NCBI GenBank assembly: GCA_963741385.1
Contig: CAVUHO010000010.1
Coordinates: 1,178,001 to 1,242,000 of the forward strand
Direction: 5' to 3'
Length of the DNA stretch: 64,000 bases
Origin: Sulfomarinibacter sp963741385
GTDB taxonomy: Bacteria > Acidobacteriota > Thermoanaerobaculia > Thermoanaerobaculales > Sulfomarinibacteraceae
In this document: piece by piece, positions 9,329 through 19,185 of the stretch
How the letters are laid out: each line of letters opens with the position of its first letter
Numbering within the stretch: the first letter of the stretch is position 1
Program-made: the position numbers and the translations under genes
Notes under the pieces: generated by a model
Told to the model about the DNA's origin: nothing
The model's input: the letters and a program-made list of their open reading frames with translations, nothing else
The model's database searches: none

Positions 9329-9913
9329 ATGGCTATAGATCTCAACAGCAAGCCCTGGTACGTGGCGGCGATAGCCGGCCTCGCCCTCGGCGTGGCGCTT
9401 TTCGTGGTCATGCACCTGTACGTGTTCAAGGAAGTTCAGACCCAGATCGAGCGCCTCGAAAGCAACATCAACGACCTCGAGCGCGAAATCGAAAAGGGGC
9501 GTGCGGCAAAGGCCGACCTGCCGCGGCTCGAAGAGGACATCCGGAACTACGAGATCGAGCTCGGCCGCTTGCGGAAGATCCTGCCGACCCGCCGGGAGAC
9601 GGACAACCTGATCAAAAGGCTGAAACAGCTCACCGAACGCGGGCGGTTCAACCTCACCCGATTCACGCCGGGCAACTTCGAAGACCATGGCTTCTACCAG
9701 TCGTGGCCGATCCAGGTAGGTTTGGACGGGACGTACCACGAGTTCGGGCTTCTGTTCGACCGTCTGAGCAGATTCTCGAGAATCATCAACGTCAACGCGC
9801 TGACGATCACGCCTATACGCTCGACGACGGCCGGCGACCGGTTCACCGTTCACTCCGACTTCACACTCCAGACATTCATCTTCACAGAAGACACCACGGA
9901 GACTCAGGAATGA
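9329..9913 (+). CDS. pilO: Type IV pilus assembly protein PilO
   Basis: The 194-residue protein has a short cytoplasmic start, a transmembrane helix (residues about 9-30), a coiled coil, then LRKILPTRRETDNLIKRL and a periplasmic domain with the PilO-like PIQVGLDGTYHEFGLLFDRL segment. It heterodimerises with PilN. Its stop overlaps the pilP start (ATGA), implying translational coupling. Confidence 0.94.
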   Translation: MAIDLNSKPWYVAAIAGLALGVALFVVMHLYVFKEVQTQIERLESNINDLEREIEKGRAAKADLPRLEEDIRNYEIELGRLRKILPTRRETDNLIKRLKQLTERGRFNLTRFTPGNFEDHGFYQSWPIQVGLDGTYHEFGLLFDRLSRFSRIINVNALTITPIRSTTAGDRFTVHSDFTLQTFIFTEDTTETQE

Positions 9914-10428
9914 ACCGCAAACTACTGATGTCGTGTGGTTCGATTCTCTTCACGCTGGGGATCGGTGTGGCCGTCGCGCAGGAAGAACCGGCGCCAGCGG
10001 AACCGACGCCCTTGATCGAGAGTGATGTCGATGTGTCGGGGATCGAAAACATCCTCCGGGGCGAGGAAGAGGTCATGCAGGGCGGTATCTTCAATTACGA
10101 CCCTGCCGGCCGCCGCGATCCCTTCCGGTCCCTCCTCGGAGGATTCGAGGAGACGGAAGAAGGCGCTCCGGCCAAAGTCAGGCCGCCCGGGCTCCCCGGG
10201 ATGCTGGTGGAAGAACTCAAGGTCGAAGGGATCATCGAGATGCCGAGTGGCATCCTCGCCTTCGTCCTCGGGCGTGACAATATTTCGTACATCATTCGTC
10301 CGGGGACCAAGCTGTACAACGGCGAGGTTGCGGAAATCCATCCCGACAGGGTGGTTTTCAAGCAGTTCGTCAACGATCCCGGGCGGCTCAAGCCATACGA
10401 CGAAATTGTGCGGGAACTCACGGACTAG
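9910..10428 (+). CDS. pilP: Type IV pilus assembly protein PilP
   Basis: The 172-residue protein starts at ATG 9910, overlapping the pilO stop. It has a signal sequence (MNRKLLMSCGSILFTLGIGV, cleavage near AVAQ-EE), an acidic linker, then YDPAGRRDPFRSLL and a beta domain ending with VVFKQFVND. PilP connects the PilNO platform to the PilQ secretin. Many PilPs are lipoproteins, but no lipobox is visible at the expected cleavage point here. Confidence 0.92.
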   Translation: MNRKLLMSCGSILFTLGIGVAVAQEEPAPAEPTPLIESDVDVSGIENILRGEEEVMQGGIFNYDPAGRRDPFRSLLGGFEETEEGAPAKVRPPGLPGMLVEELKVEGIIEMPSGILAFVLGRDNISYIIRPGTKLYNGEVAEIHPDRVVFKQFVNDPGRLKPYDEIVRELTD

Positions 10429-10447
10429 CCGTTGATATGAGAGGAAA

Positions 10448-12817
10448 ATGGGGGACGGCATGATGATGAAAAACGTCCGCATCCTGGTGGTGACAGCGGC
10501 ATTTGTCCTGCTGGGGGCTGGTGTGCCGCTCCTCGCCGAGGAGCCCATTCCTGCGATTCAGGGGATGGGGGCGGTAGTGGGTCCGTCGGGCCCCGTGCTC
10601 CACGTCCGGGCGACCGGGGAGATGGAGACCGTCCATTATTCGCCGCAACCGGGTGTGTGGGTGGTGGAACTGCCCGAGGCCCGGTGGGACGACGGAGTGG
10701 GACGCCTGACCGGGACCAACGCCGGCATCGAGCGCGCGGAGCTCGACCACGTCGAAGAGTTCGGCAAGAGGGTCTCTCGCCTCACGGTTTGGCTTGCGGA
10801 GCCGGCACAGCTGACATTGACGTCGGACGCGGAGGGGCTCGATCTCGAGTTCTACTCCTTCACCGATCAGCCGGTGGCGCCGGCACCCGTGATTCGTGAG
10901 GACGTGGTGGTGGCCGAGCAATCGACGCCGGCGGCGGCGCCGCCGCGGTCGTTCGCTGGGCCAGCGAATCTCTACGAGGTCGTCCCGGTGAGAACCGGGG
11001 ATGGCGTGGTAGTCGAGCTCAAGGCCGATCGGACGCTCGAGGTCACCTCGTTCACGCTCCCCGAGCCGAGACGTCTGGTCCTCGACCTGAGCGGCGTCGT
11101 CAATCACGTCGGACATCACCTCATGCCGGTCAACGCACCGCTCGTCACCCAGGTCCGGGTGGCCCAGTTCCAGACCGTACCGGAGCCGATCACGAGGGTG
11201 GTCATCGATCTTCGCTCGGACGCCGACTACCGGGTTGACAGCACCGCCGACGGCGCCATTGTCTCGGTGGGTGTGGATCGCCAGGCGACCTCGACTGCAG
11301 CCCAGTCTCACGTCACCGAGTCCGTCAGGGTGGCCGATTCGGGCACGATCGAAATCACCCGTTCGCAGCCCCGGACCGCGCCCGCTCCGGAGCCCGCGCA
11401 GGAGGTTGCGTCGGCGATCTTCGACCTGCCTGAGGAGCCCGCGAAAACAGACCGGGCGACCGACAGGGGTGCGGGATTGGACCGGAGCCCGTGGGTGGCC
11501 GACAACAACCAGCTCATCGAGCAGGCCACCGCGGCGAAAGTACTGGACTCTCCGACGATCGCCGGCCAGAACTACGCCGCGACCGAGGTGCAGAACCAGG
11601 AGGAGCAGTGGACCGGCGAGCCGATCACGCTGACCCTCAAGGATGCCGACATCAAGGACGTTCTCAAGACCTTTTCGGTGCTCACCGAGCTCAACATCGT
11701 TCTCGATCCCGGCGTCAGCGGATCAGTTACCGTCGAACTGAGGCAGGTACCGTGGGACCAGGCTCTCGATCTGATCCTCAAGATCAACGGCCTCGACTAC
11801 GTGCTGGAAAACAACGTCCTCAGGGTGGCGCCGACCAACAAGCTGGCAGCCGAGAAGTCCGCCAGGGCCGCGCTCGACAAGGAACGCGAAAGGGCCAAAC
11901 CTCTCAGCACCTACCTCAAGCCGTTGTCGTACGCCAAGGCGGACTATGTGGCCACGCTGCTGTCGAGCGACAGCTACCTGTTGTCGGACCGCGGTTCGGT
12001 CACGGTGGACCAGCGCACGAACACGCTCATCCTCCGCGATGTGAACGACCGGGTTGAGGGAATTCTCCGGCTCATCGACTCGCTCGATCTGCCGACCCCA
12101 CAGGTGGTGATCGAAGGCCGCATCGTTGAAACCACCAAACAATACTCGCGCGCCCTCGGTGTCAGCTGGGGCTTCACCGGCGTCGCGGATGCCGAGCACG
12201 GCAACGACACCGGCCTCAACTTCCCCAATAACGGGACGGTTGCAGGCGATGTCCGGCTCCCGGCCGGTAATCAGGTCCTTGCAATGACCTTTGGGGATAT
12301 CCTCAATACCTTCAACCTCGATTTCCAGCTCACCGCGGCCGAATCGAACGGTATGGCCAGGGTGGTGTCGACGCCGCGCGTGACGACGCAGAACCTGCAG
12401 CGCGCCTCGATCCGTTCAGGTCTGCAGATCCCCGTCCAGACGGTGGCCAACAACACGGTGACGGTGCAATATGTCGACGCGACGTTGCGGCTCGAGGTGA
12501 CGCCGCAGATCACCGCCGAGGGGACCGTCAACCTCGACATCAGCATCAAGAAGCAGCGACCGGCCCCGGAGTTTGCGGTTGCCGGCGGCAATAATGCGCC
12601 GATCTTCACCCGCGACGCGCAGACCCAACTCCTGATCCGCGATGGCGGCACCACGGTGATCGGCGGTATTTACGAGATCACCGATGGCAACGGTGAGGAC
12701 AGCATTCCCGGTCTCAGCAAGATCCCGATTTTCGGTTGGTTGTTCAAGAACAACAGGGTACGTCTCGATCACGACGAACTCTTGATCTTCATCACCCCGA
12801 GGATCGTCAAGTATTAG
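10448..12817 (+). CDS. pilQ: Type IV pilus secretin PilQ
   Basis: The 789-residue protein has a signal peptide, two AMIN-like peptidoglycan-binding regions (about 35-130 and 165-260), a variable linker, an STN/N0 domain with ITLTLKDADIKDVLKTFS near 395, an N1 domain, and the C-terminal secretin ring with VVSTPRVTTQNLQRASI and GLSKIPIFGWLFK. It forms the outer-membrane pore for the pilus. Start codons at 10448, 10460 and 10463 are all possible; the purine-rich stretch GGGGGA before 10460 favours the later ones. It ends 12 bases before a lipoprotein gene. Confidence 0.95.
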   Translation: MGDGMMMKNVRILVVTAAFVLLGAGVPLLAEEPIPAIQGMGAVVGPSGPVLHVRATGEMETVHYSPQPGVWVVELPEARWDDGVGRLTGTNAGIERAELDHVEEFGKRVSRLTVWLAEPAQLTLTSDAEGLDLEFYSFTDQPVAPAPVIREDVVVAEQSTPAAAPPRSFAGPANLYEVVPVRTGDGVVVELKADRTLEVTSFTLPEPRRLVLDLSGVVNHVGHHLMPVNAPLVTQVRVAQFQTVPEPITRVVIDLRSDADYRVDSTADGAIVSVGVDRQATSTAAQSHVTESVRVADSGTIEITRSQPRTAPAPEPAQEVASAIFDLPEEPAKTDRATDRGAGLDRSPWVADNNQLIEQATAAKVLDSPTIAGQNYAATEVQNQEEQWTGEPITLTLKDADIKDVLKTFSVLTELNIVLDPGVSGSVTVELRQVPWDQALDLILKINGLDYVLENNVLRVAPTNKLAAEKSARAALDKERERAKPLSTYLKPLSYAKADYVATLLSSDSYLLSDRGSVTVDQRTNTLILRDVNDRVEGILRLIDSLDLPTPQVVIEGRIVETTKQYSRALGVSWGFTGVADAEHGNDTGLNFPNNGTVAGDVRLPAGNQVLAMTFGDILNTFNLDFQLTAAESNGMARVVSTPRVTTQNLQRASIRSGLQIPVQTVANNTVTVQYVDATLRLEVTPQITAEGTVNLDISIKKQRPAPEFAVAGGNNAPIFTRDAQTQLLIRDGGTTVIGGIYEITDGNGEDSIPGLSKIPIFGWLFKNNRVRLDHDELLIFITPRIVKY

Positions 12818-12829
12818 GCGGAGGAATAG

Positions 12830-13390
12830 ATGAAGCGAATCCTGCATCTCAGCGTCGTTCTCGCCCTCGGGTTGGTGGTGGGGTCGTGCGGCGGCTCGAG
12901 CACGCTCAACGACACGGAAGCGTCGGTCTACCTGACCATCGACATCACCGCTTACAACCCGGAGATTGACATCTGCCTCCAGCAAACGGATCTCACAATC
13001 GAAAACATGGCGATCACGTCGACGCCCAAGGCTCCCGGGTCGGGGACGAGCGCCAACCAGGACGTCAATCTCACGCGGTGGGTCATCACGCCCTACCGCA
13101 CCGATGGCGGCAGCGCGGCCTCTCCCGAGTGGACGTATGACCAGGCTGTGTTCGTGCCGGCCGGCGGCTCCGCCGACCTCGAGAACTACCGGGTCTACCC
13201 TCTCGAGTACCTGCGCGAGGTCCCGATCGCCTTTCTGCTGCCGGAAAACGGCGGGTTCGAACCTGCAACCGGTTTCACCAACATCCGCCAGAGCCTCCAG
13301 CTCACCATTTACGGCAGGACGGTGTCGGGCAAAAACGTCGCGACCACGCCGATTCCGATCGCATTCAATTTCTACTGCAACGGCCAGTGA
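12830..13390 (+). CDS. Lipoprotein of unknown function downstream of pilQ
   Basis: The 186-residue protein begins MKRILHLSVVLALGLVVGSCGG, a lipoprotein signal with lipobox VGSC. The mature part is mainly beta-type sequence with two cysteines (DICLQQ and FYCNGQ at the very end) that could form a disulphide. I do not recognise a family. It follows pilQ by 12 bases with a GGAGG ribosome site, so it may be part of the pilus operon. Confidence 0.8.
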   Translation: MKRILHLSVVLALGLVVGSCGGSSTLNDTEASVYLTIDITAYNPEIDICLQQTDLTIENMAITSTPKAPGSGTSANQDVNLTRWVITPYRTDGGSAASPEWTYDQAVFVPAGGSADLENYRVYPLEYLREVPIAFLLPENGGFEPATGFTNIRQSLQLTIYGRTVSGKNVATTPIPIAFNFYCNGQ

Positions 13391-13406
13391 GTGGGGGTCT
13401 GAAACC

Positions 13407-15707
13407 ATGAAGAGATTTACACCGTTCATCGCCCTCCTGGCGCTGGTCGTCATGGTCGGATGCTCCGGGGACAGCCCTTCGGCCAGACCAGCACCGACCG
13501 TGGTCCCGGAAGCGTGGAGCATCACCGCGCTGACGGCCTCGAATACCGCGCCGTTCGTCAACACCGTCATCCTCGTCGATGCAACGGTGACCAAGAACGG
13601 CGTGGCTGCGCCCGATGGGACCTCCGTCAGGTTCGAGGCGAGCGGCGGCGCCTTCGCCAACGGGACGGCCGAGGCTTCGGTCCTCACCTCAGGCGGCACG
13701 GCATCGGCGGCATTTCTTGCCGACGCTGCCGGATCGTACCTGATTCGCGCTCAGGTCAGCGGCGCCAGCCGCCAGATCACCGTTGCCTATCAGGACCGCG
13801 CAACCACCGACGCGCTGCAACTCTACGGAATCGACCCGCGGCGCGGGTCGTACGCCGGCGGCGAGCAGGCGATCATCGCCGGCAAGGGCATCCTCGCGCC
13901 GGTCGAGGCGTACTTCGACCTCAACGGCGTGTCCTATCAGGCAATCGTGGCGGGCGTCCTCGAGAGCATCCCCGCGAGCGAAGACGGCTTCATCACGGTG
14001 ATCACGCCGGCCTTCACGGGCGCCAACAACACCATCCAACAGACGGCCGACGTCCGGGTGATCGCGAACGCCGGCACCGGCTCTCAGCAGACCGCCACCC
14101 TGTCGAACGCATTTGTCCTCCTGCCGGGCGGCGGCCCCCAGATCTTCGGCGTGTCGCCGAGCTCCGGTCGTTCCTCCGGCGGCGAGATCGTCAATATCCT
14201 CGGCCAGAACTTCGGGTCGGTGGCCAGCGATCTCAGCGTCAGCTTTACCGACCCGGGCTCCGTGGTGCGCCTCGGCATGGTGATCTCGGTGGCCCCCGAT
14301 GGCACCCAGATCCAGGTCGAAACACCGCGCTTCAGCGACGCTGCCTTTGACCGAGGACAGCCCGCAGGACGTCACCGTGTCGACGGTCGACGGGAGCACC
14401 TCGCTCCAGGACGCCTTCATCGTCCTCGCCGACAACCCGCAGCCGGAGATCGCCTCGATCTCGCCGACCTCGGGCCCGCTCGAGGGCGGCACCCTGGTGA
14501 CCATCTTCGGCAAGGGGTTCCAGGCGCCGATGCAGGTCTTCTTCGGCAACCTGACAGCGACCGACGTCAACATCTTCAACGACACAACTCCAGCCAACCA
14601 GGACCGCATCACCTGCGTCAGCCCGAACTACAGCCAGCAGAATGAGGTGCCGCCGGTGTCGGTGCCCGTGCGGGTCGTCGCCATCAACACCGGCCTCGAA
14701 TCGAGCTACGACAGCTTCACCTACGGCGACAATCTCTACATCACCGGCAACAGCCCGCAGGAGGGCGGTCTCGGCGACCTCGTGATCATCTACGGTTCGG
14801 GTTTCGTTTCCCCGCTCCAGGTGATCTTCGGAGACAAACAGATGCAGGTCATCAGCGTCTCCGGCACCGAGATCGTGGTGCGGATACCCGACGACCTGGG
14901 TGTCCTCTGCTCCGCGACCAGCGGTTCGTTCAAGGTCGTGCTGCTCGAGAGCGGTCTCGAAGCCGATGGCGGCAACTTCACCATCCGCGGCAACTCGCCG
15001 ACGGTGCTCGGGGTGACCCCGATCATCATCCCGGAGGCGGACCTCGGGACGCCCACCGCCGACATCGTCATCAACGGTCAGTTCTTCGCCCCCGACGTGC
15101 TGGTCAAGGTGGGCAACTACATTGCGCCCAGCAGCGATGTGACGGTCCAAAGCGACACCGACCATCGACGTCCAGGATCTGCCCGGTATCGATGAACTCG
15201 GAATCACGTTCAATCCGACACCGTGCACCCTGCCCGGTGGAGCGCCGGGAGTCCGGGAGGCGTCGACGCCGGTCGCGGTCACGGTGACCAACTTCCCGGG
15301 CACCTGCTCCGACACGCTGCAGGGCGCCATCGTGATCGAGCCGAGCGCCACGGTGTGTGTGGCCTCGCCGGCGAACAGTTCGGGACCAACTCGCCTCAAC
15401 GCAGTGGACCTTCCCGAACACGACGGCCCCGGCATGTTCCGCCAACCAGAATCTGGTGATTACGAACACCGGCGGCGACCGATGCGACGACACTCAACCC
15501 GGCGCTTGCCACCGGCACGGATTTCCAATACGTGAGCGATACGTGCCCGCCGACTCTCGCCATATAACAAGAGCTGCACCTTTACGGTGCAGGTTCTGCC
15601 CGGCCGGTTGCAGGCGCCAGCCACCGACACCTTGAGTATTACCTAGTCAGAGTGCAGGGACCGGCTCCTACAGCACCAGCGTGGCATTGACCGGCAACGG
15701 ACTCTAG
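13407..15707 (+). pseudogene. IPT/TIG-repeat lipoprotein gene interrupted by six +1 frameshifts
   Basis: The gene begins with a lipoprotein signal (MKRFTPFIALLALVVMVGCS), then an invasin-like Ig segment (ATVTKNGVAAPDGTSVRFEA) and IPT/TIG domains, for example GIDPRRGSYAGGEQAII and VSPSSGRSSGGEIVNILGQN. Near 14345 the frame moves +1 and continues with ISPTSGPLEGGTLVTIFGKG. Further +1 shifts occur near 15160, between about 15330 and 15440, near 15480, near 15565 and near 15645. Read across them, the end resembles a choice-of-anchor/ASH domain (NQNLVITNTGG, NKSCTFTVQVLPG, SVALTGNGL) with a stop at 15705-15707. IPT/TIG lipoproteins usually act at the cell surface. All shifts have the same sense, so sequence error is as likely as decay. 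Confidence 0.75.
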
Positions 15708-15715
15708 TACCCACC

Positions 15716-15739
15716 GGCCACCGCCCCCGGGCGGTGGCC
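15716..15739 (+). terminator. GC hairpin after the IPT/TIG gene
   Basis: Arms GGCCACCGCCC and GGGCGGTGGCC are perfect 11-bp complements separated by two bases. No T-run follows, so intrinsic termination is uncertain; it may only slow transcription or protect mRNA ends. It is the sole content between the IPT/TIG gene and the TPR gene. Confidence 0.4.
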
Positions 15740-15750
15740 GATGACAGCCT

Positions 15751-16902
15751 ATGGACTACCGACTCGAGCAGTTCCGCTTCGAACTCCGGGAGGACCCTTC
15801 CTCCCGGGTTTTCTTCAAGCTCGGCGAGCATCTGCGCCGCGAGGGGGAACTGCAGGAAGCCATCGCCGTGCTCGGCAACGGGCTCGAGCAGCACCCCAAA
15901 TACGTCGCCGCGTGGGTCAGCCTCGGCAGGGCTCTGCTCGATGCGGGATCCAGCCGCCAGGCGGCCGAAGCTCTGAGCCGGGCGCTCGCCCTCGACCCGG
16001 AAAACGCCGTCGCCTCGCGCTTCGCCGGTGAGGCGGCCATCGCCAATACCGAGTGGGTCGAGGCCATCAAGGCCCTCAAGCGCGCGCGCGCGCTGTCGGC
16101 CCCGGACGACACTCTCGACGAACGCATCCTCTTTGTCGAAAGGCACCTGGCGGCGATCGGCCAGCTCCAGGTCGCGGCGCCGTTCGCGCGGCCCACCGGG
16201 ACCCCGGCATGGTCCCGGCCGACTGGTCGGTCCCTGGACACGGTGTTCGCCGAGGCCGAGAACGAGCCGATGGGTGATTCGGCCGGGGACGACGTGTTTG
16301 TCATCGACACCTCGGAAGAGGAAGTTGCGGACGCGGAGCCGCCGCCGGAGAACGACGGCCGCGCGACCGTGGCCATACCCCTGGCCGAGATGCCGATCCC
16401 TCGATTTGAGATCGAAGAATTGGCTTCCGAGCCGGTCGCGCCGGCATCCGCGCCGGAGGTGGAAACGCTGCTCGAAATCGACGCCGATGCGATCATCGGC
16501 GCTCAACGCGGAGACGGTGAGCAACCCGCCACCGTGCCCATTTCGGTGGCCGAAGTCGAATCGGCGATCGAACCCGAGCCCGAACCCGAGCCCGATTTCG
16601 ATTTCGATCTCCTCGACGACGTCGGTTTCCTCTCCGACGAGCTGCCCCTGCCGACCATGACCCTGGCCCGGTTGGCGCTGGATCAGGGGGATCTGGAGCT
16701 GGCCGAGAAGACCCTTCGTGGCGTCCTCGATCGCGACCCCGACCACGCGGAGGCGACGCGGTTGCTGGCGGGGTTGACGGCGGGTGCTGGGGGCGACATT
16801 CCAGGCGGCGAGGCCGTCGACGAGACGGGCGATGCCCGGGCGCGGGCATTGCGGCGCTGGTTGGAGGCGGTTAGACTGGCCTCGGAGAGGCTGAAAGCGT
16901 GA
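15751..16902 (+). CDS. Tetratricopeptide-repeat protein
   Basis: The 383-residue protein has no signal peptide and starts MDYRLEQFRFELREDPSS. TPR units are visible at about residues 22-130 (VFFKLGEHLRREGELQEAI, AWVSLGRALLDAGSSRQAA). A long acidic, Pro/Glu-rich linker includes repeated EPEP, and a C-terminal TPR contains LARLALDQGDLELAEKTLR. This layout suggests a cytoplasmic scaffold. It overlaps the next gene (roadblock/LC7) by four bases, so the two are probably made together and may interact. Specific function is not known. Confidence 0.85.
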   Translation: MDYRLEQFRFELREDPSSRVFFKLGEHLRREGELQEAIAVLGNGLEQHPKYVAAWVSLGRALLDAGSSRQAAEALSRALALDPENAVASRFAGEAAIANTEWVEAIKALKRARALSAPDDTLDERILFVERHLAAIGQLQVAAPFARPTGTPAWSRPTGRSLDTVFAEAENEPMGDSAGDDVFVIDTSEEEVADAEPPPENDGRATVAIPLAEMPIPRFEIEELASEPVAPASAPEVETLLEIDADAIIGAQRGDGEQPATVPISVAEVESAIEPEPEPEPDFDFDLLDDVGFLSDELPLPTMTLARLALDQGDLELAEKTLRGVLDRDPDHAEATRLLAGLTAGAGGDIPGGEAVDETGDARARALRRWLEAVRLASERLKA

Positions 16903-17252
16903 ACTTCGAGCTACCGATCCTGCACCTGCTGGAAAACTGCCCGGGCGCCCGCGGCGCCGCCATCGTCGATCCCGACGGCATTCCGGTGGTGGTGCGCCCG
17001 CACGATGCGACCCTCGAAACCCTGGGGGCGGAATTGGCGACCATCGTCCGCGATCTCACGGAGGCGGCCCGCGAGTTTCAACACGGGGATCTGGAGCAGC
17101 TTGCGGTTTTTGCCGAGGATGCGGTTATCATCTTGACGACCATTGCGGCCGGCTATTTCCTGATTCTCGTCATGAGCCGGGATGGTCTCACGGGGAAGGG
17201 CAGATTCCTGAGCCGGTTGGTCCGCGCACGCCTGTACTCCGAATTCATCTGA
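16899..17252 (+). CDS. Roadblock/LC7-domain protein (MglB-like fold)
   Basis: The 117-residue protein starts at GTG 16899 inside the end of the TPR gene. Its pattern is that of a roadblock/LC7 domain: an amphipathic helix, CPGARGAAIVDPDGIPVVV, a long helix (ELATIVRDLTEAAREF), LEQLAVFAEDAVIILTTI and the strand GYFLILVMSR. Bacterial relatives such as MglB regulate small Ras-like GTPases that control pili and polarity. No GTPase gene of that kind is in the window. The family call is moderately sure; the partner is inference from neighbours. Confidence 0.65.
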   Translation: MNFELPILHLLENCPGARGAAIVDPDGIPVVVRPHDATLETLGAELATIVRDLTEAAREFQHGDLEQLAVFAEDAVIILTTIAAGYFLILVMSRDGLTGKGRFLSRLVRARLYSEFI

Positions 17253-17266
17253 GGTGACACGACACG

Positions 17267-17746
17267 ATGTTCAAATTTGAAGAGATACGTGAGCTGATCG
17301 AACTGGTCGGCTCCTCGGGGGTGTCGAGCGTCGAGGTCGAGCATGCCGGCTCCCGCCTCCGGATCGAAGGTCGAGCGCCGGTTGTCGTTGCAGCCCCAGC
17401 GGCGGTCGCCGCACCCGGCCCGGCAGCCGGGGCGCAGCCCGCGGCCCAGGGGGCGGCACCGGTTCCCGCCGGGACGCCGCCGGCCGGAGCCGACGAGGAC
17501 GCCGGTCTCCACGAGGTCACCTCGCCGATCGTCGGGACCTTCTACCGGGCGCCGAACCCCGACGCTGATCCGTACGTCAAGGTGGGTGATTTTGTCGAAC
17601 GCGGCCAGACGCTGTGTATCGTCGAAGCCATGAAATTGATGAACGAGATCGAGTGTGACGCCAGCGGGACGGTCGTCAGGGTGATGCCCGAAAACGCGCA
17701 GCCCGTGGAGTTCGGCGAGAAGCTCTTCATGATCCGTCCGGCGTGA
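17267..17746 (+). CDS. accB: Biotin carboxyl carrier protein of acetyl-CoA carboxylase
   Basis: The 159-residue protein has an N-terminal dimerising region (FKFEEIRELIELVGSS), an Ala/Pro-rich flexible linker (residues about 38-76), and the biotinyl domain with SPIVGTFYRAPNPDADPYV and CIVEAMKLMNEIECD. Lys123 in EAMK is the biotinylation site, and the TFYRAPNPDA stretch is the thumb typical of AccB. It is followed at once by accC. Confidence 0.97.
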   Translation: MFKFEEIRELIELVGSSGVSSVEVEHAGSRLRIEGRAPVVVAAPAAVAAPGPAAGAQPAAQGAAPVPAGTPPAGADEDAGLHEVTSPIVGTFYRAPNPDADPYVKVGDFVERGQTLCIVEAMKLMNEIECDASGTVVRVMPENAQPVEFGEKLFMIRPA

Positions 17747-17760
17747 CCGCGGGCAGGCAC

Positions 17761-19104
17761 ATGTTTTCAAAGGTCCTGATCGCAAATCGTGGAGAGATCG
17801 CGGTGCGGATCATCGCCGCCTGCCGCGAGCTCGGTATCCAGACCGTGGCCGTCCACTCCGCCGCCGATCGCGAATGCCTGCACGTCAAGCTTGCCGACCA
17901 GGCGCTGTGCATCGGCCCCGCCGACTCGGGGAGCTCCTACCTCAACACCACCTCCGTCATGTCGGCGGCGCTGATCACCGGCGCCGACGCGATCCATCCG
18001 GGCTACGGTTTCCTCGCCGAAAACGCACACTTCGCCGAGATCGTCCGCGAGTGCGGCCTGACCTTTATCGGGCCGCCTCCGGAAGCCATCCGGCTGATGG
18101 GCAACAAATCGCAGGCGAGAACGACGATGGCCGCGTCCGAGGTCCCGATCCTGCCCGGCTCCGACGGCCCGTTGGGTTCGGCGGAAGAGGCGCTGAAGAT
18201 CGCCGGTGAGATCGGCTTCCCGGTGATTTTAAAGGCGTCGGCGGGTGGCGGCGGCCGCGGCATGAGGTTGGCCTGGAACGCCCAGGACCTCCAGCGCGCC
18301 TACGACACCGCATGGAACGAAGCCGAACGGGCATTCGGCGACCCGACCCTGTATCTCGAAAAGTACCTGCAGCGACCCCGGCACATCGAGTTCCAGGTCC
18401 TGGCCGACTCCCATGGCCGGGTGATCCATCTCGGCGAACGGGAGTGCTCGATCCAACGGCGCCACCAGAAGATCATCGAGGAGGCGCCGTCGGTGGCGCT
18501 CACCCCCGAGCTGCGGGCCGAGATGGGCCGTGCCGCGGTGTCTGCTGCGCGGGCCGCGAAATACGAGAACGCCGGCACCGTGGAGTTCCTGCTCGACCAG
18601 GACGGCAGCTTCTACTTCATGGAAATGAACACCCGCATCCAGGTGGAGCACCCCGTCACCGAGCTGGTCACGGGGATCGATCTCGTCACCGAACAGCTGC
18701 GGATTGCGGCCGGCCAACCGATCTCCCTGCCGAAGAGAAAACAGGTGCGGCCGACCGGGCACGCCATCGAGTTCCGCATCAACGCCGAGGACCCGGTGAC
18801 CTTTGCGCCCTCACCAGGCCGGATCACCCACTTTTCGCTGCCCAGCGGTCCCGGTGTGCGGATCGACACGCATATCTACGGGGGTTACACCGTGCCGCCG
18901 CACTACGACAGCCTGATTGCCAAGTTGCTGGTGTACGGAAAGGACCGCGAAGAGGCCATCGCGCGCGGGCGACGGGCGCTGTCGATGCTCAAGATCGAGG
19001 GCATCAAGACGTCGGTCGATCTGCACCGGCGAATCCTCGACTATGAGGACTTCAGCGCGGGCCGGCTCGACACCCACTTCATGGAACGATTCCTCGCCGA
19101 TTGA
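17761..19104 (+). CDS. accC: Biotin carboxylase subunit of acetyl-CoA carboxylase
   Basis: From ATG 17761 the 447-residue protein begins MFSKVLIANRGEIAVRII, the usual AccC start; a GTG at 17743 overlapping the accB stop is an alternative. The ATP-grasp glycine loop KASAGGGGRGMRL, the conserved HIEFQVLADSHG and ERECSIQRRHQKIIEEAPS, the metal site FYFMEMNTRIQVEHPVTE and the C-terminal GYTVPPHYDSLIAKL are all present. It carboxylates biotin on AccB to start fatty-acid synthesis. Confidence 0.97.
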   Translation: MFSKVLIANRGEIAVRIIAACRELGIQTVAVHSAADRECLHVKLADQALCIGPADSGSSYLNTTSVMSAALITGADAIHPGYGFLAENAHFAEIVRECGLTFIGPPPEAIRLMGNKSQARTTMAASEVPILPGSDGPLGSAEEALKIAGEIGFPVILKASAGGGGRGMRLAWNAQDLQRAYDTAWNEAERAFGDPTLYLEKYLQRPRHIEFQVLADSHGRVIHLGERECSIQRRHQKIIEEAPSVALTPELRAEMGRAAVSAARAAKYENAGTVEFLLDQDGSFYFMEMNTRIQVEHPVTELVTGIDLVTEQLRIAAGQPISLPKRKQVRPTGHAIEFRINAEDPVTFAPSPGRITHFSLPSGPGVRIDTHIYGGYTVPPHYDSLIAKLLVYGKDREEAIARGRRALSMLKIEGIKTSVDLHRRILDYEDFSAGRLDTHFMERFLAD

Positions 19105-19185
19105 CTCGAGAATATGCCTGGCGCGAATTCCGATGGCTCCCGATCGTTGGGGGCGCCGGTTCGCCCGGTGGTAAAATTGAGAGTG

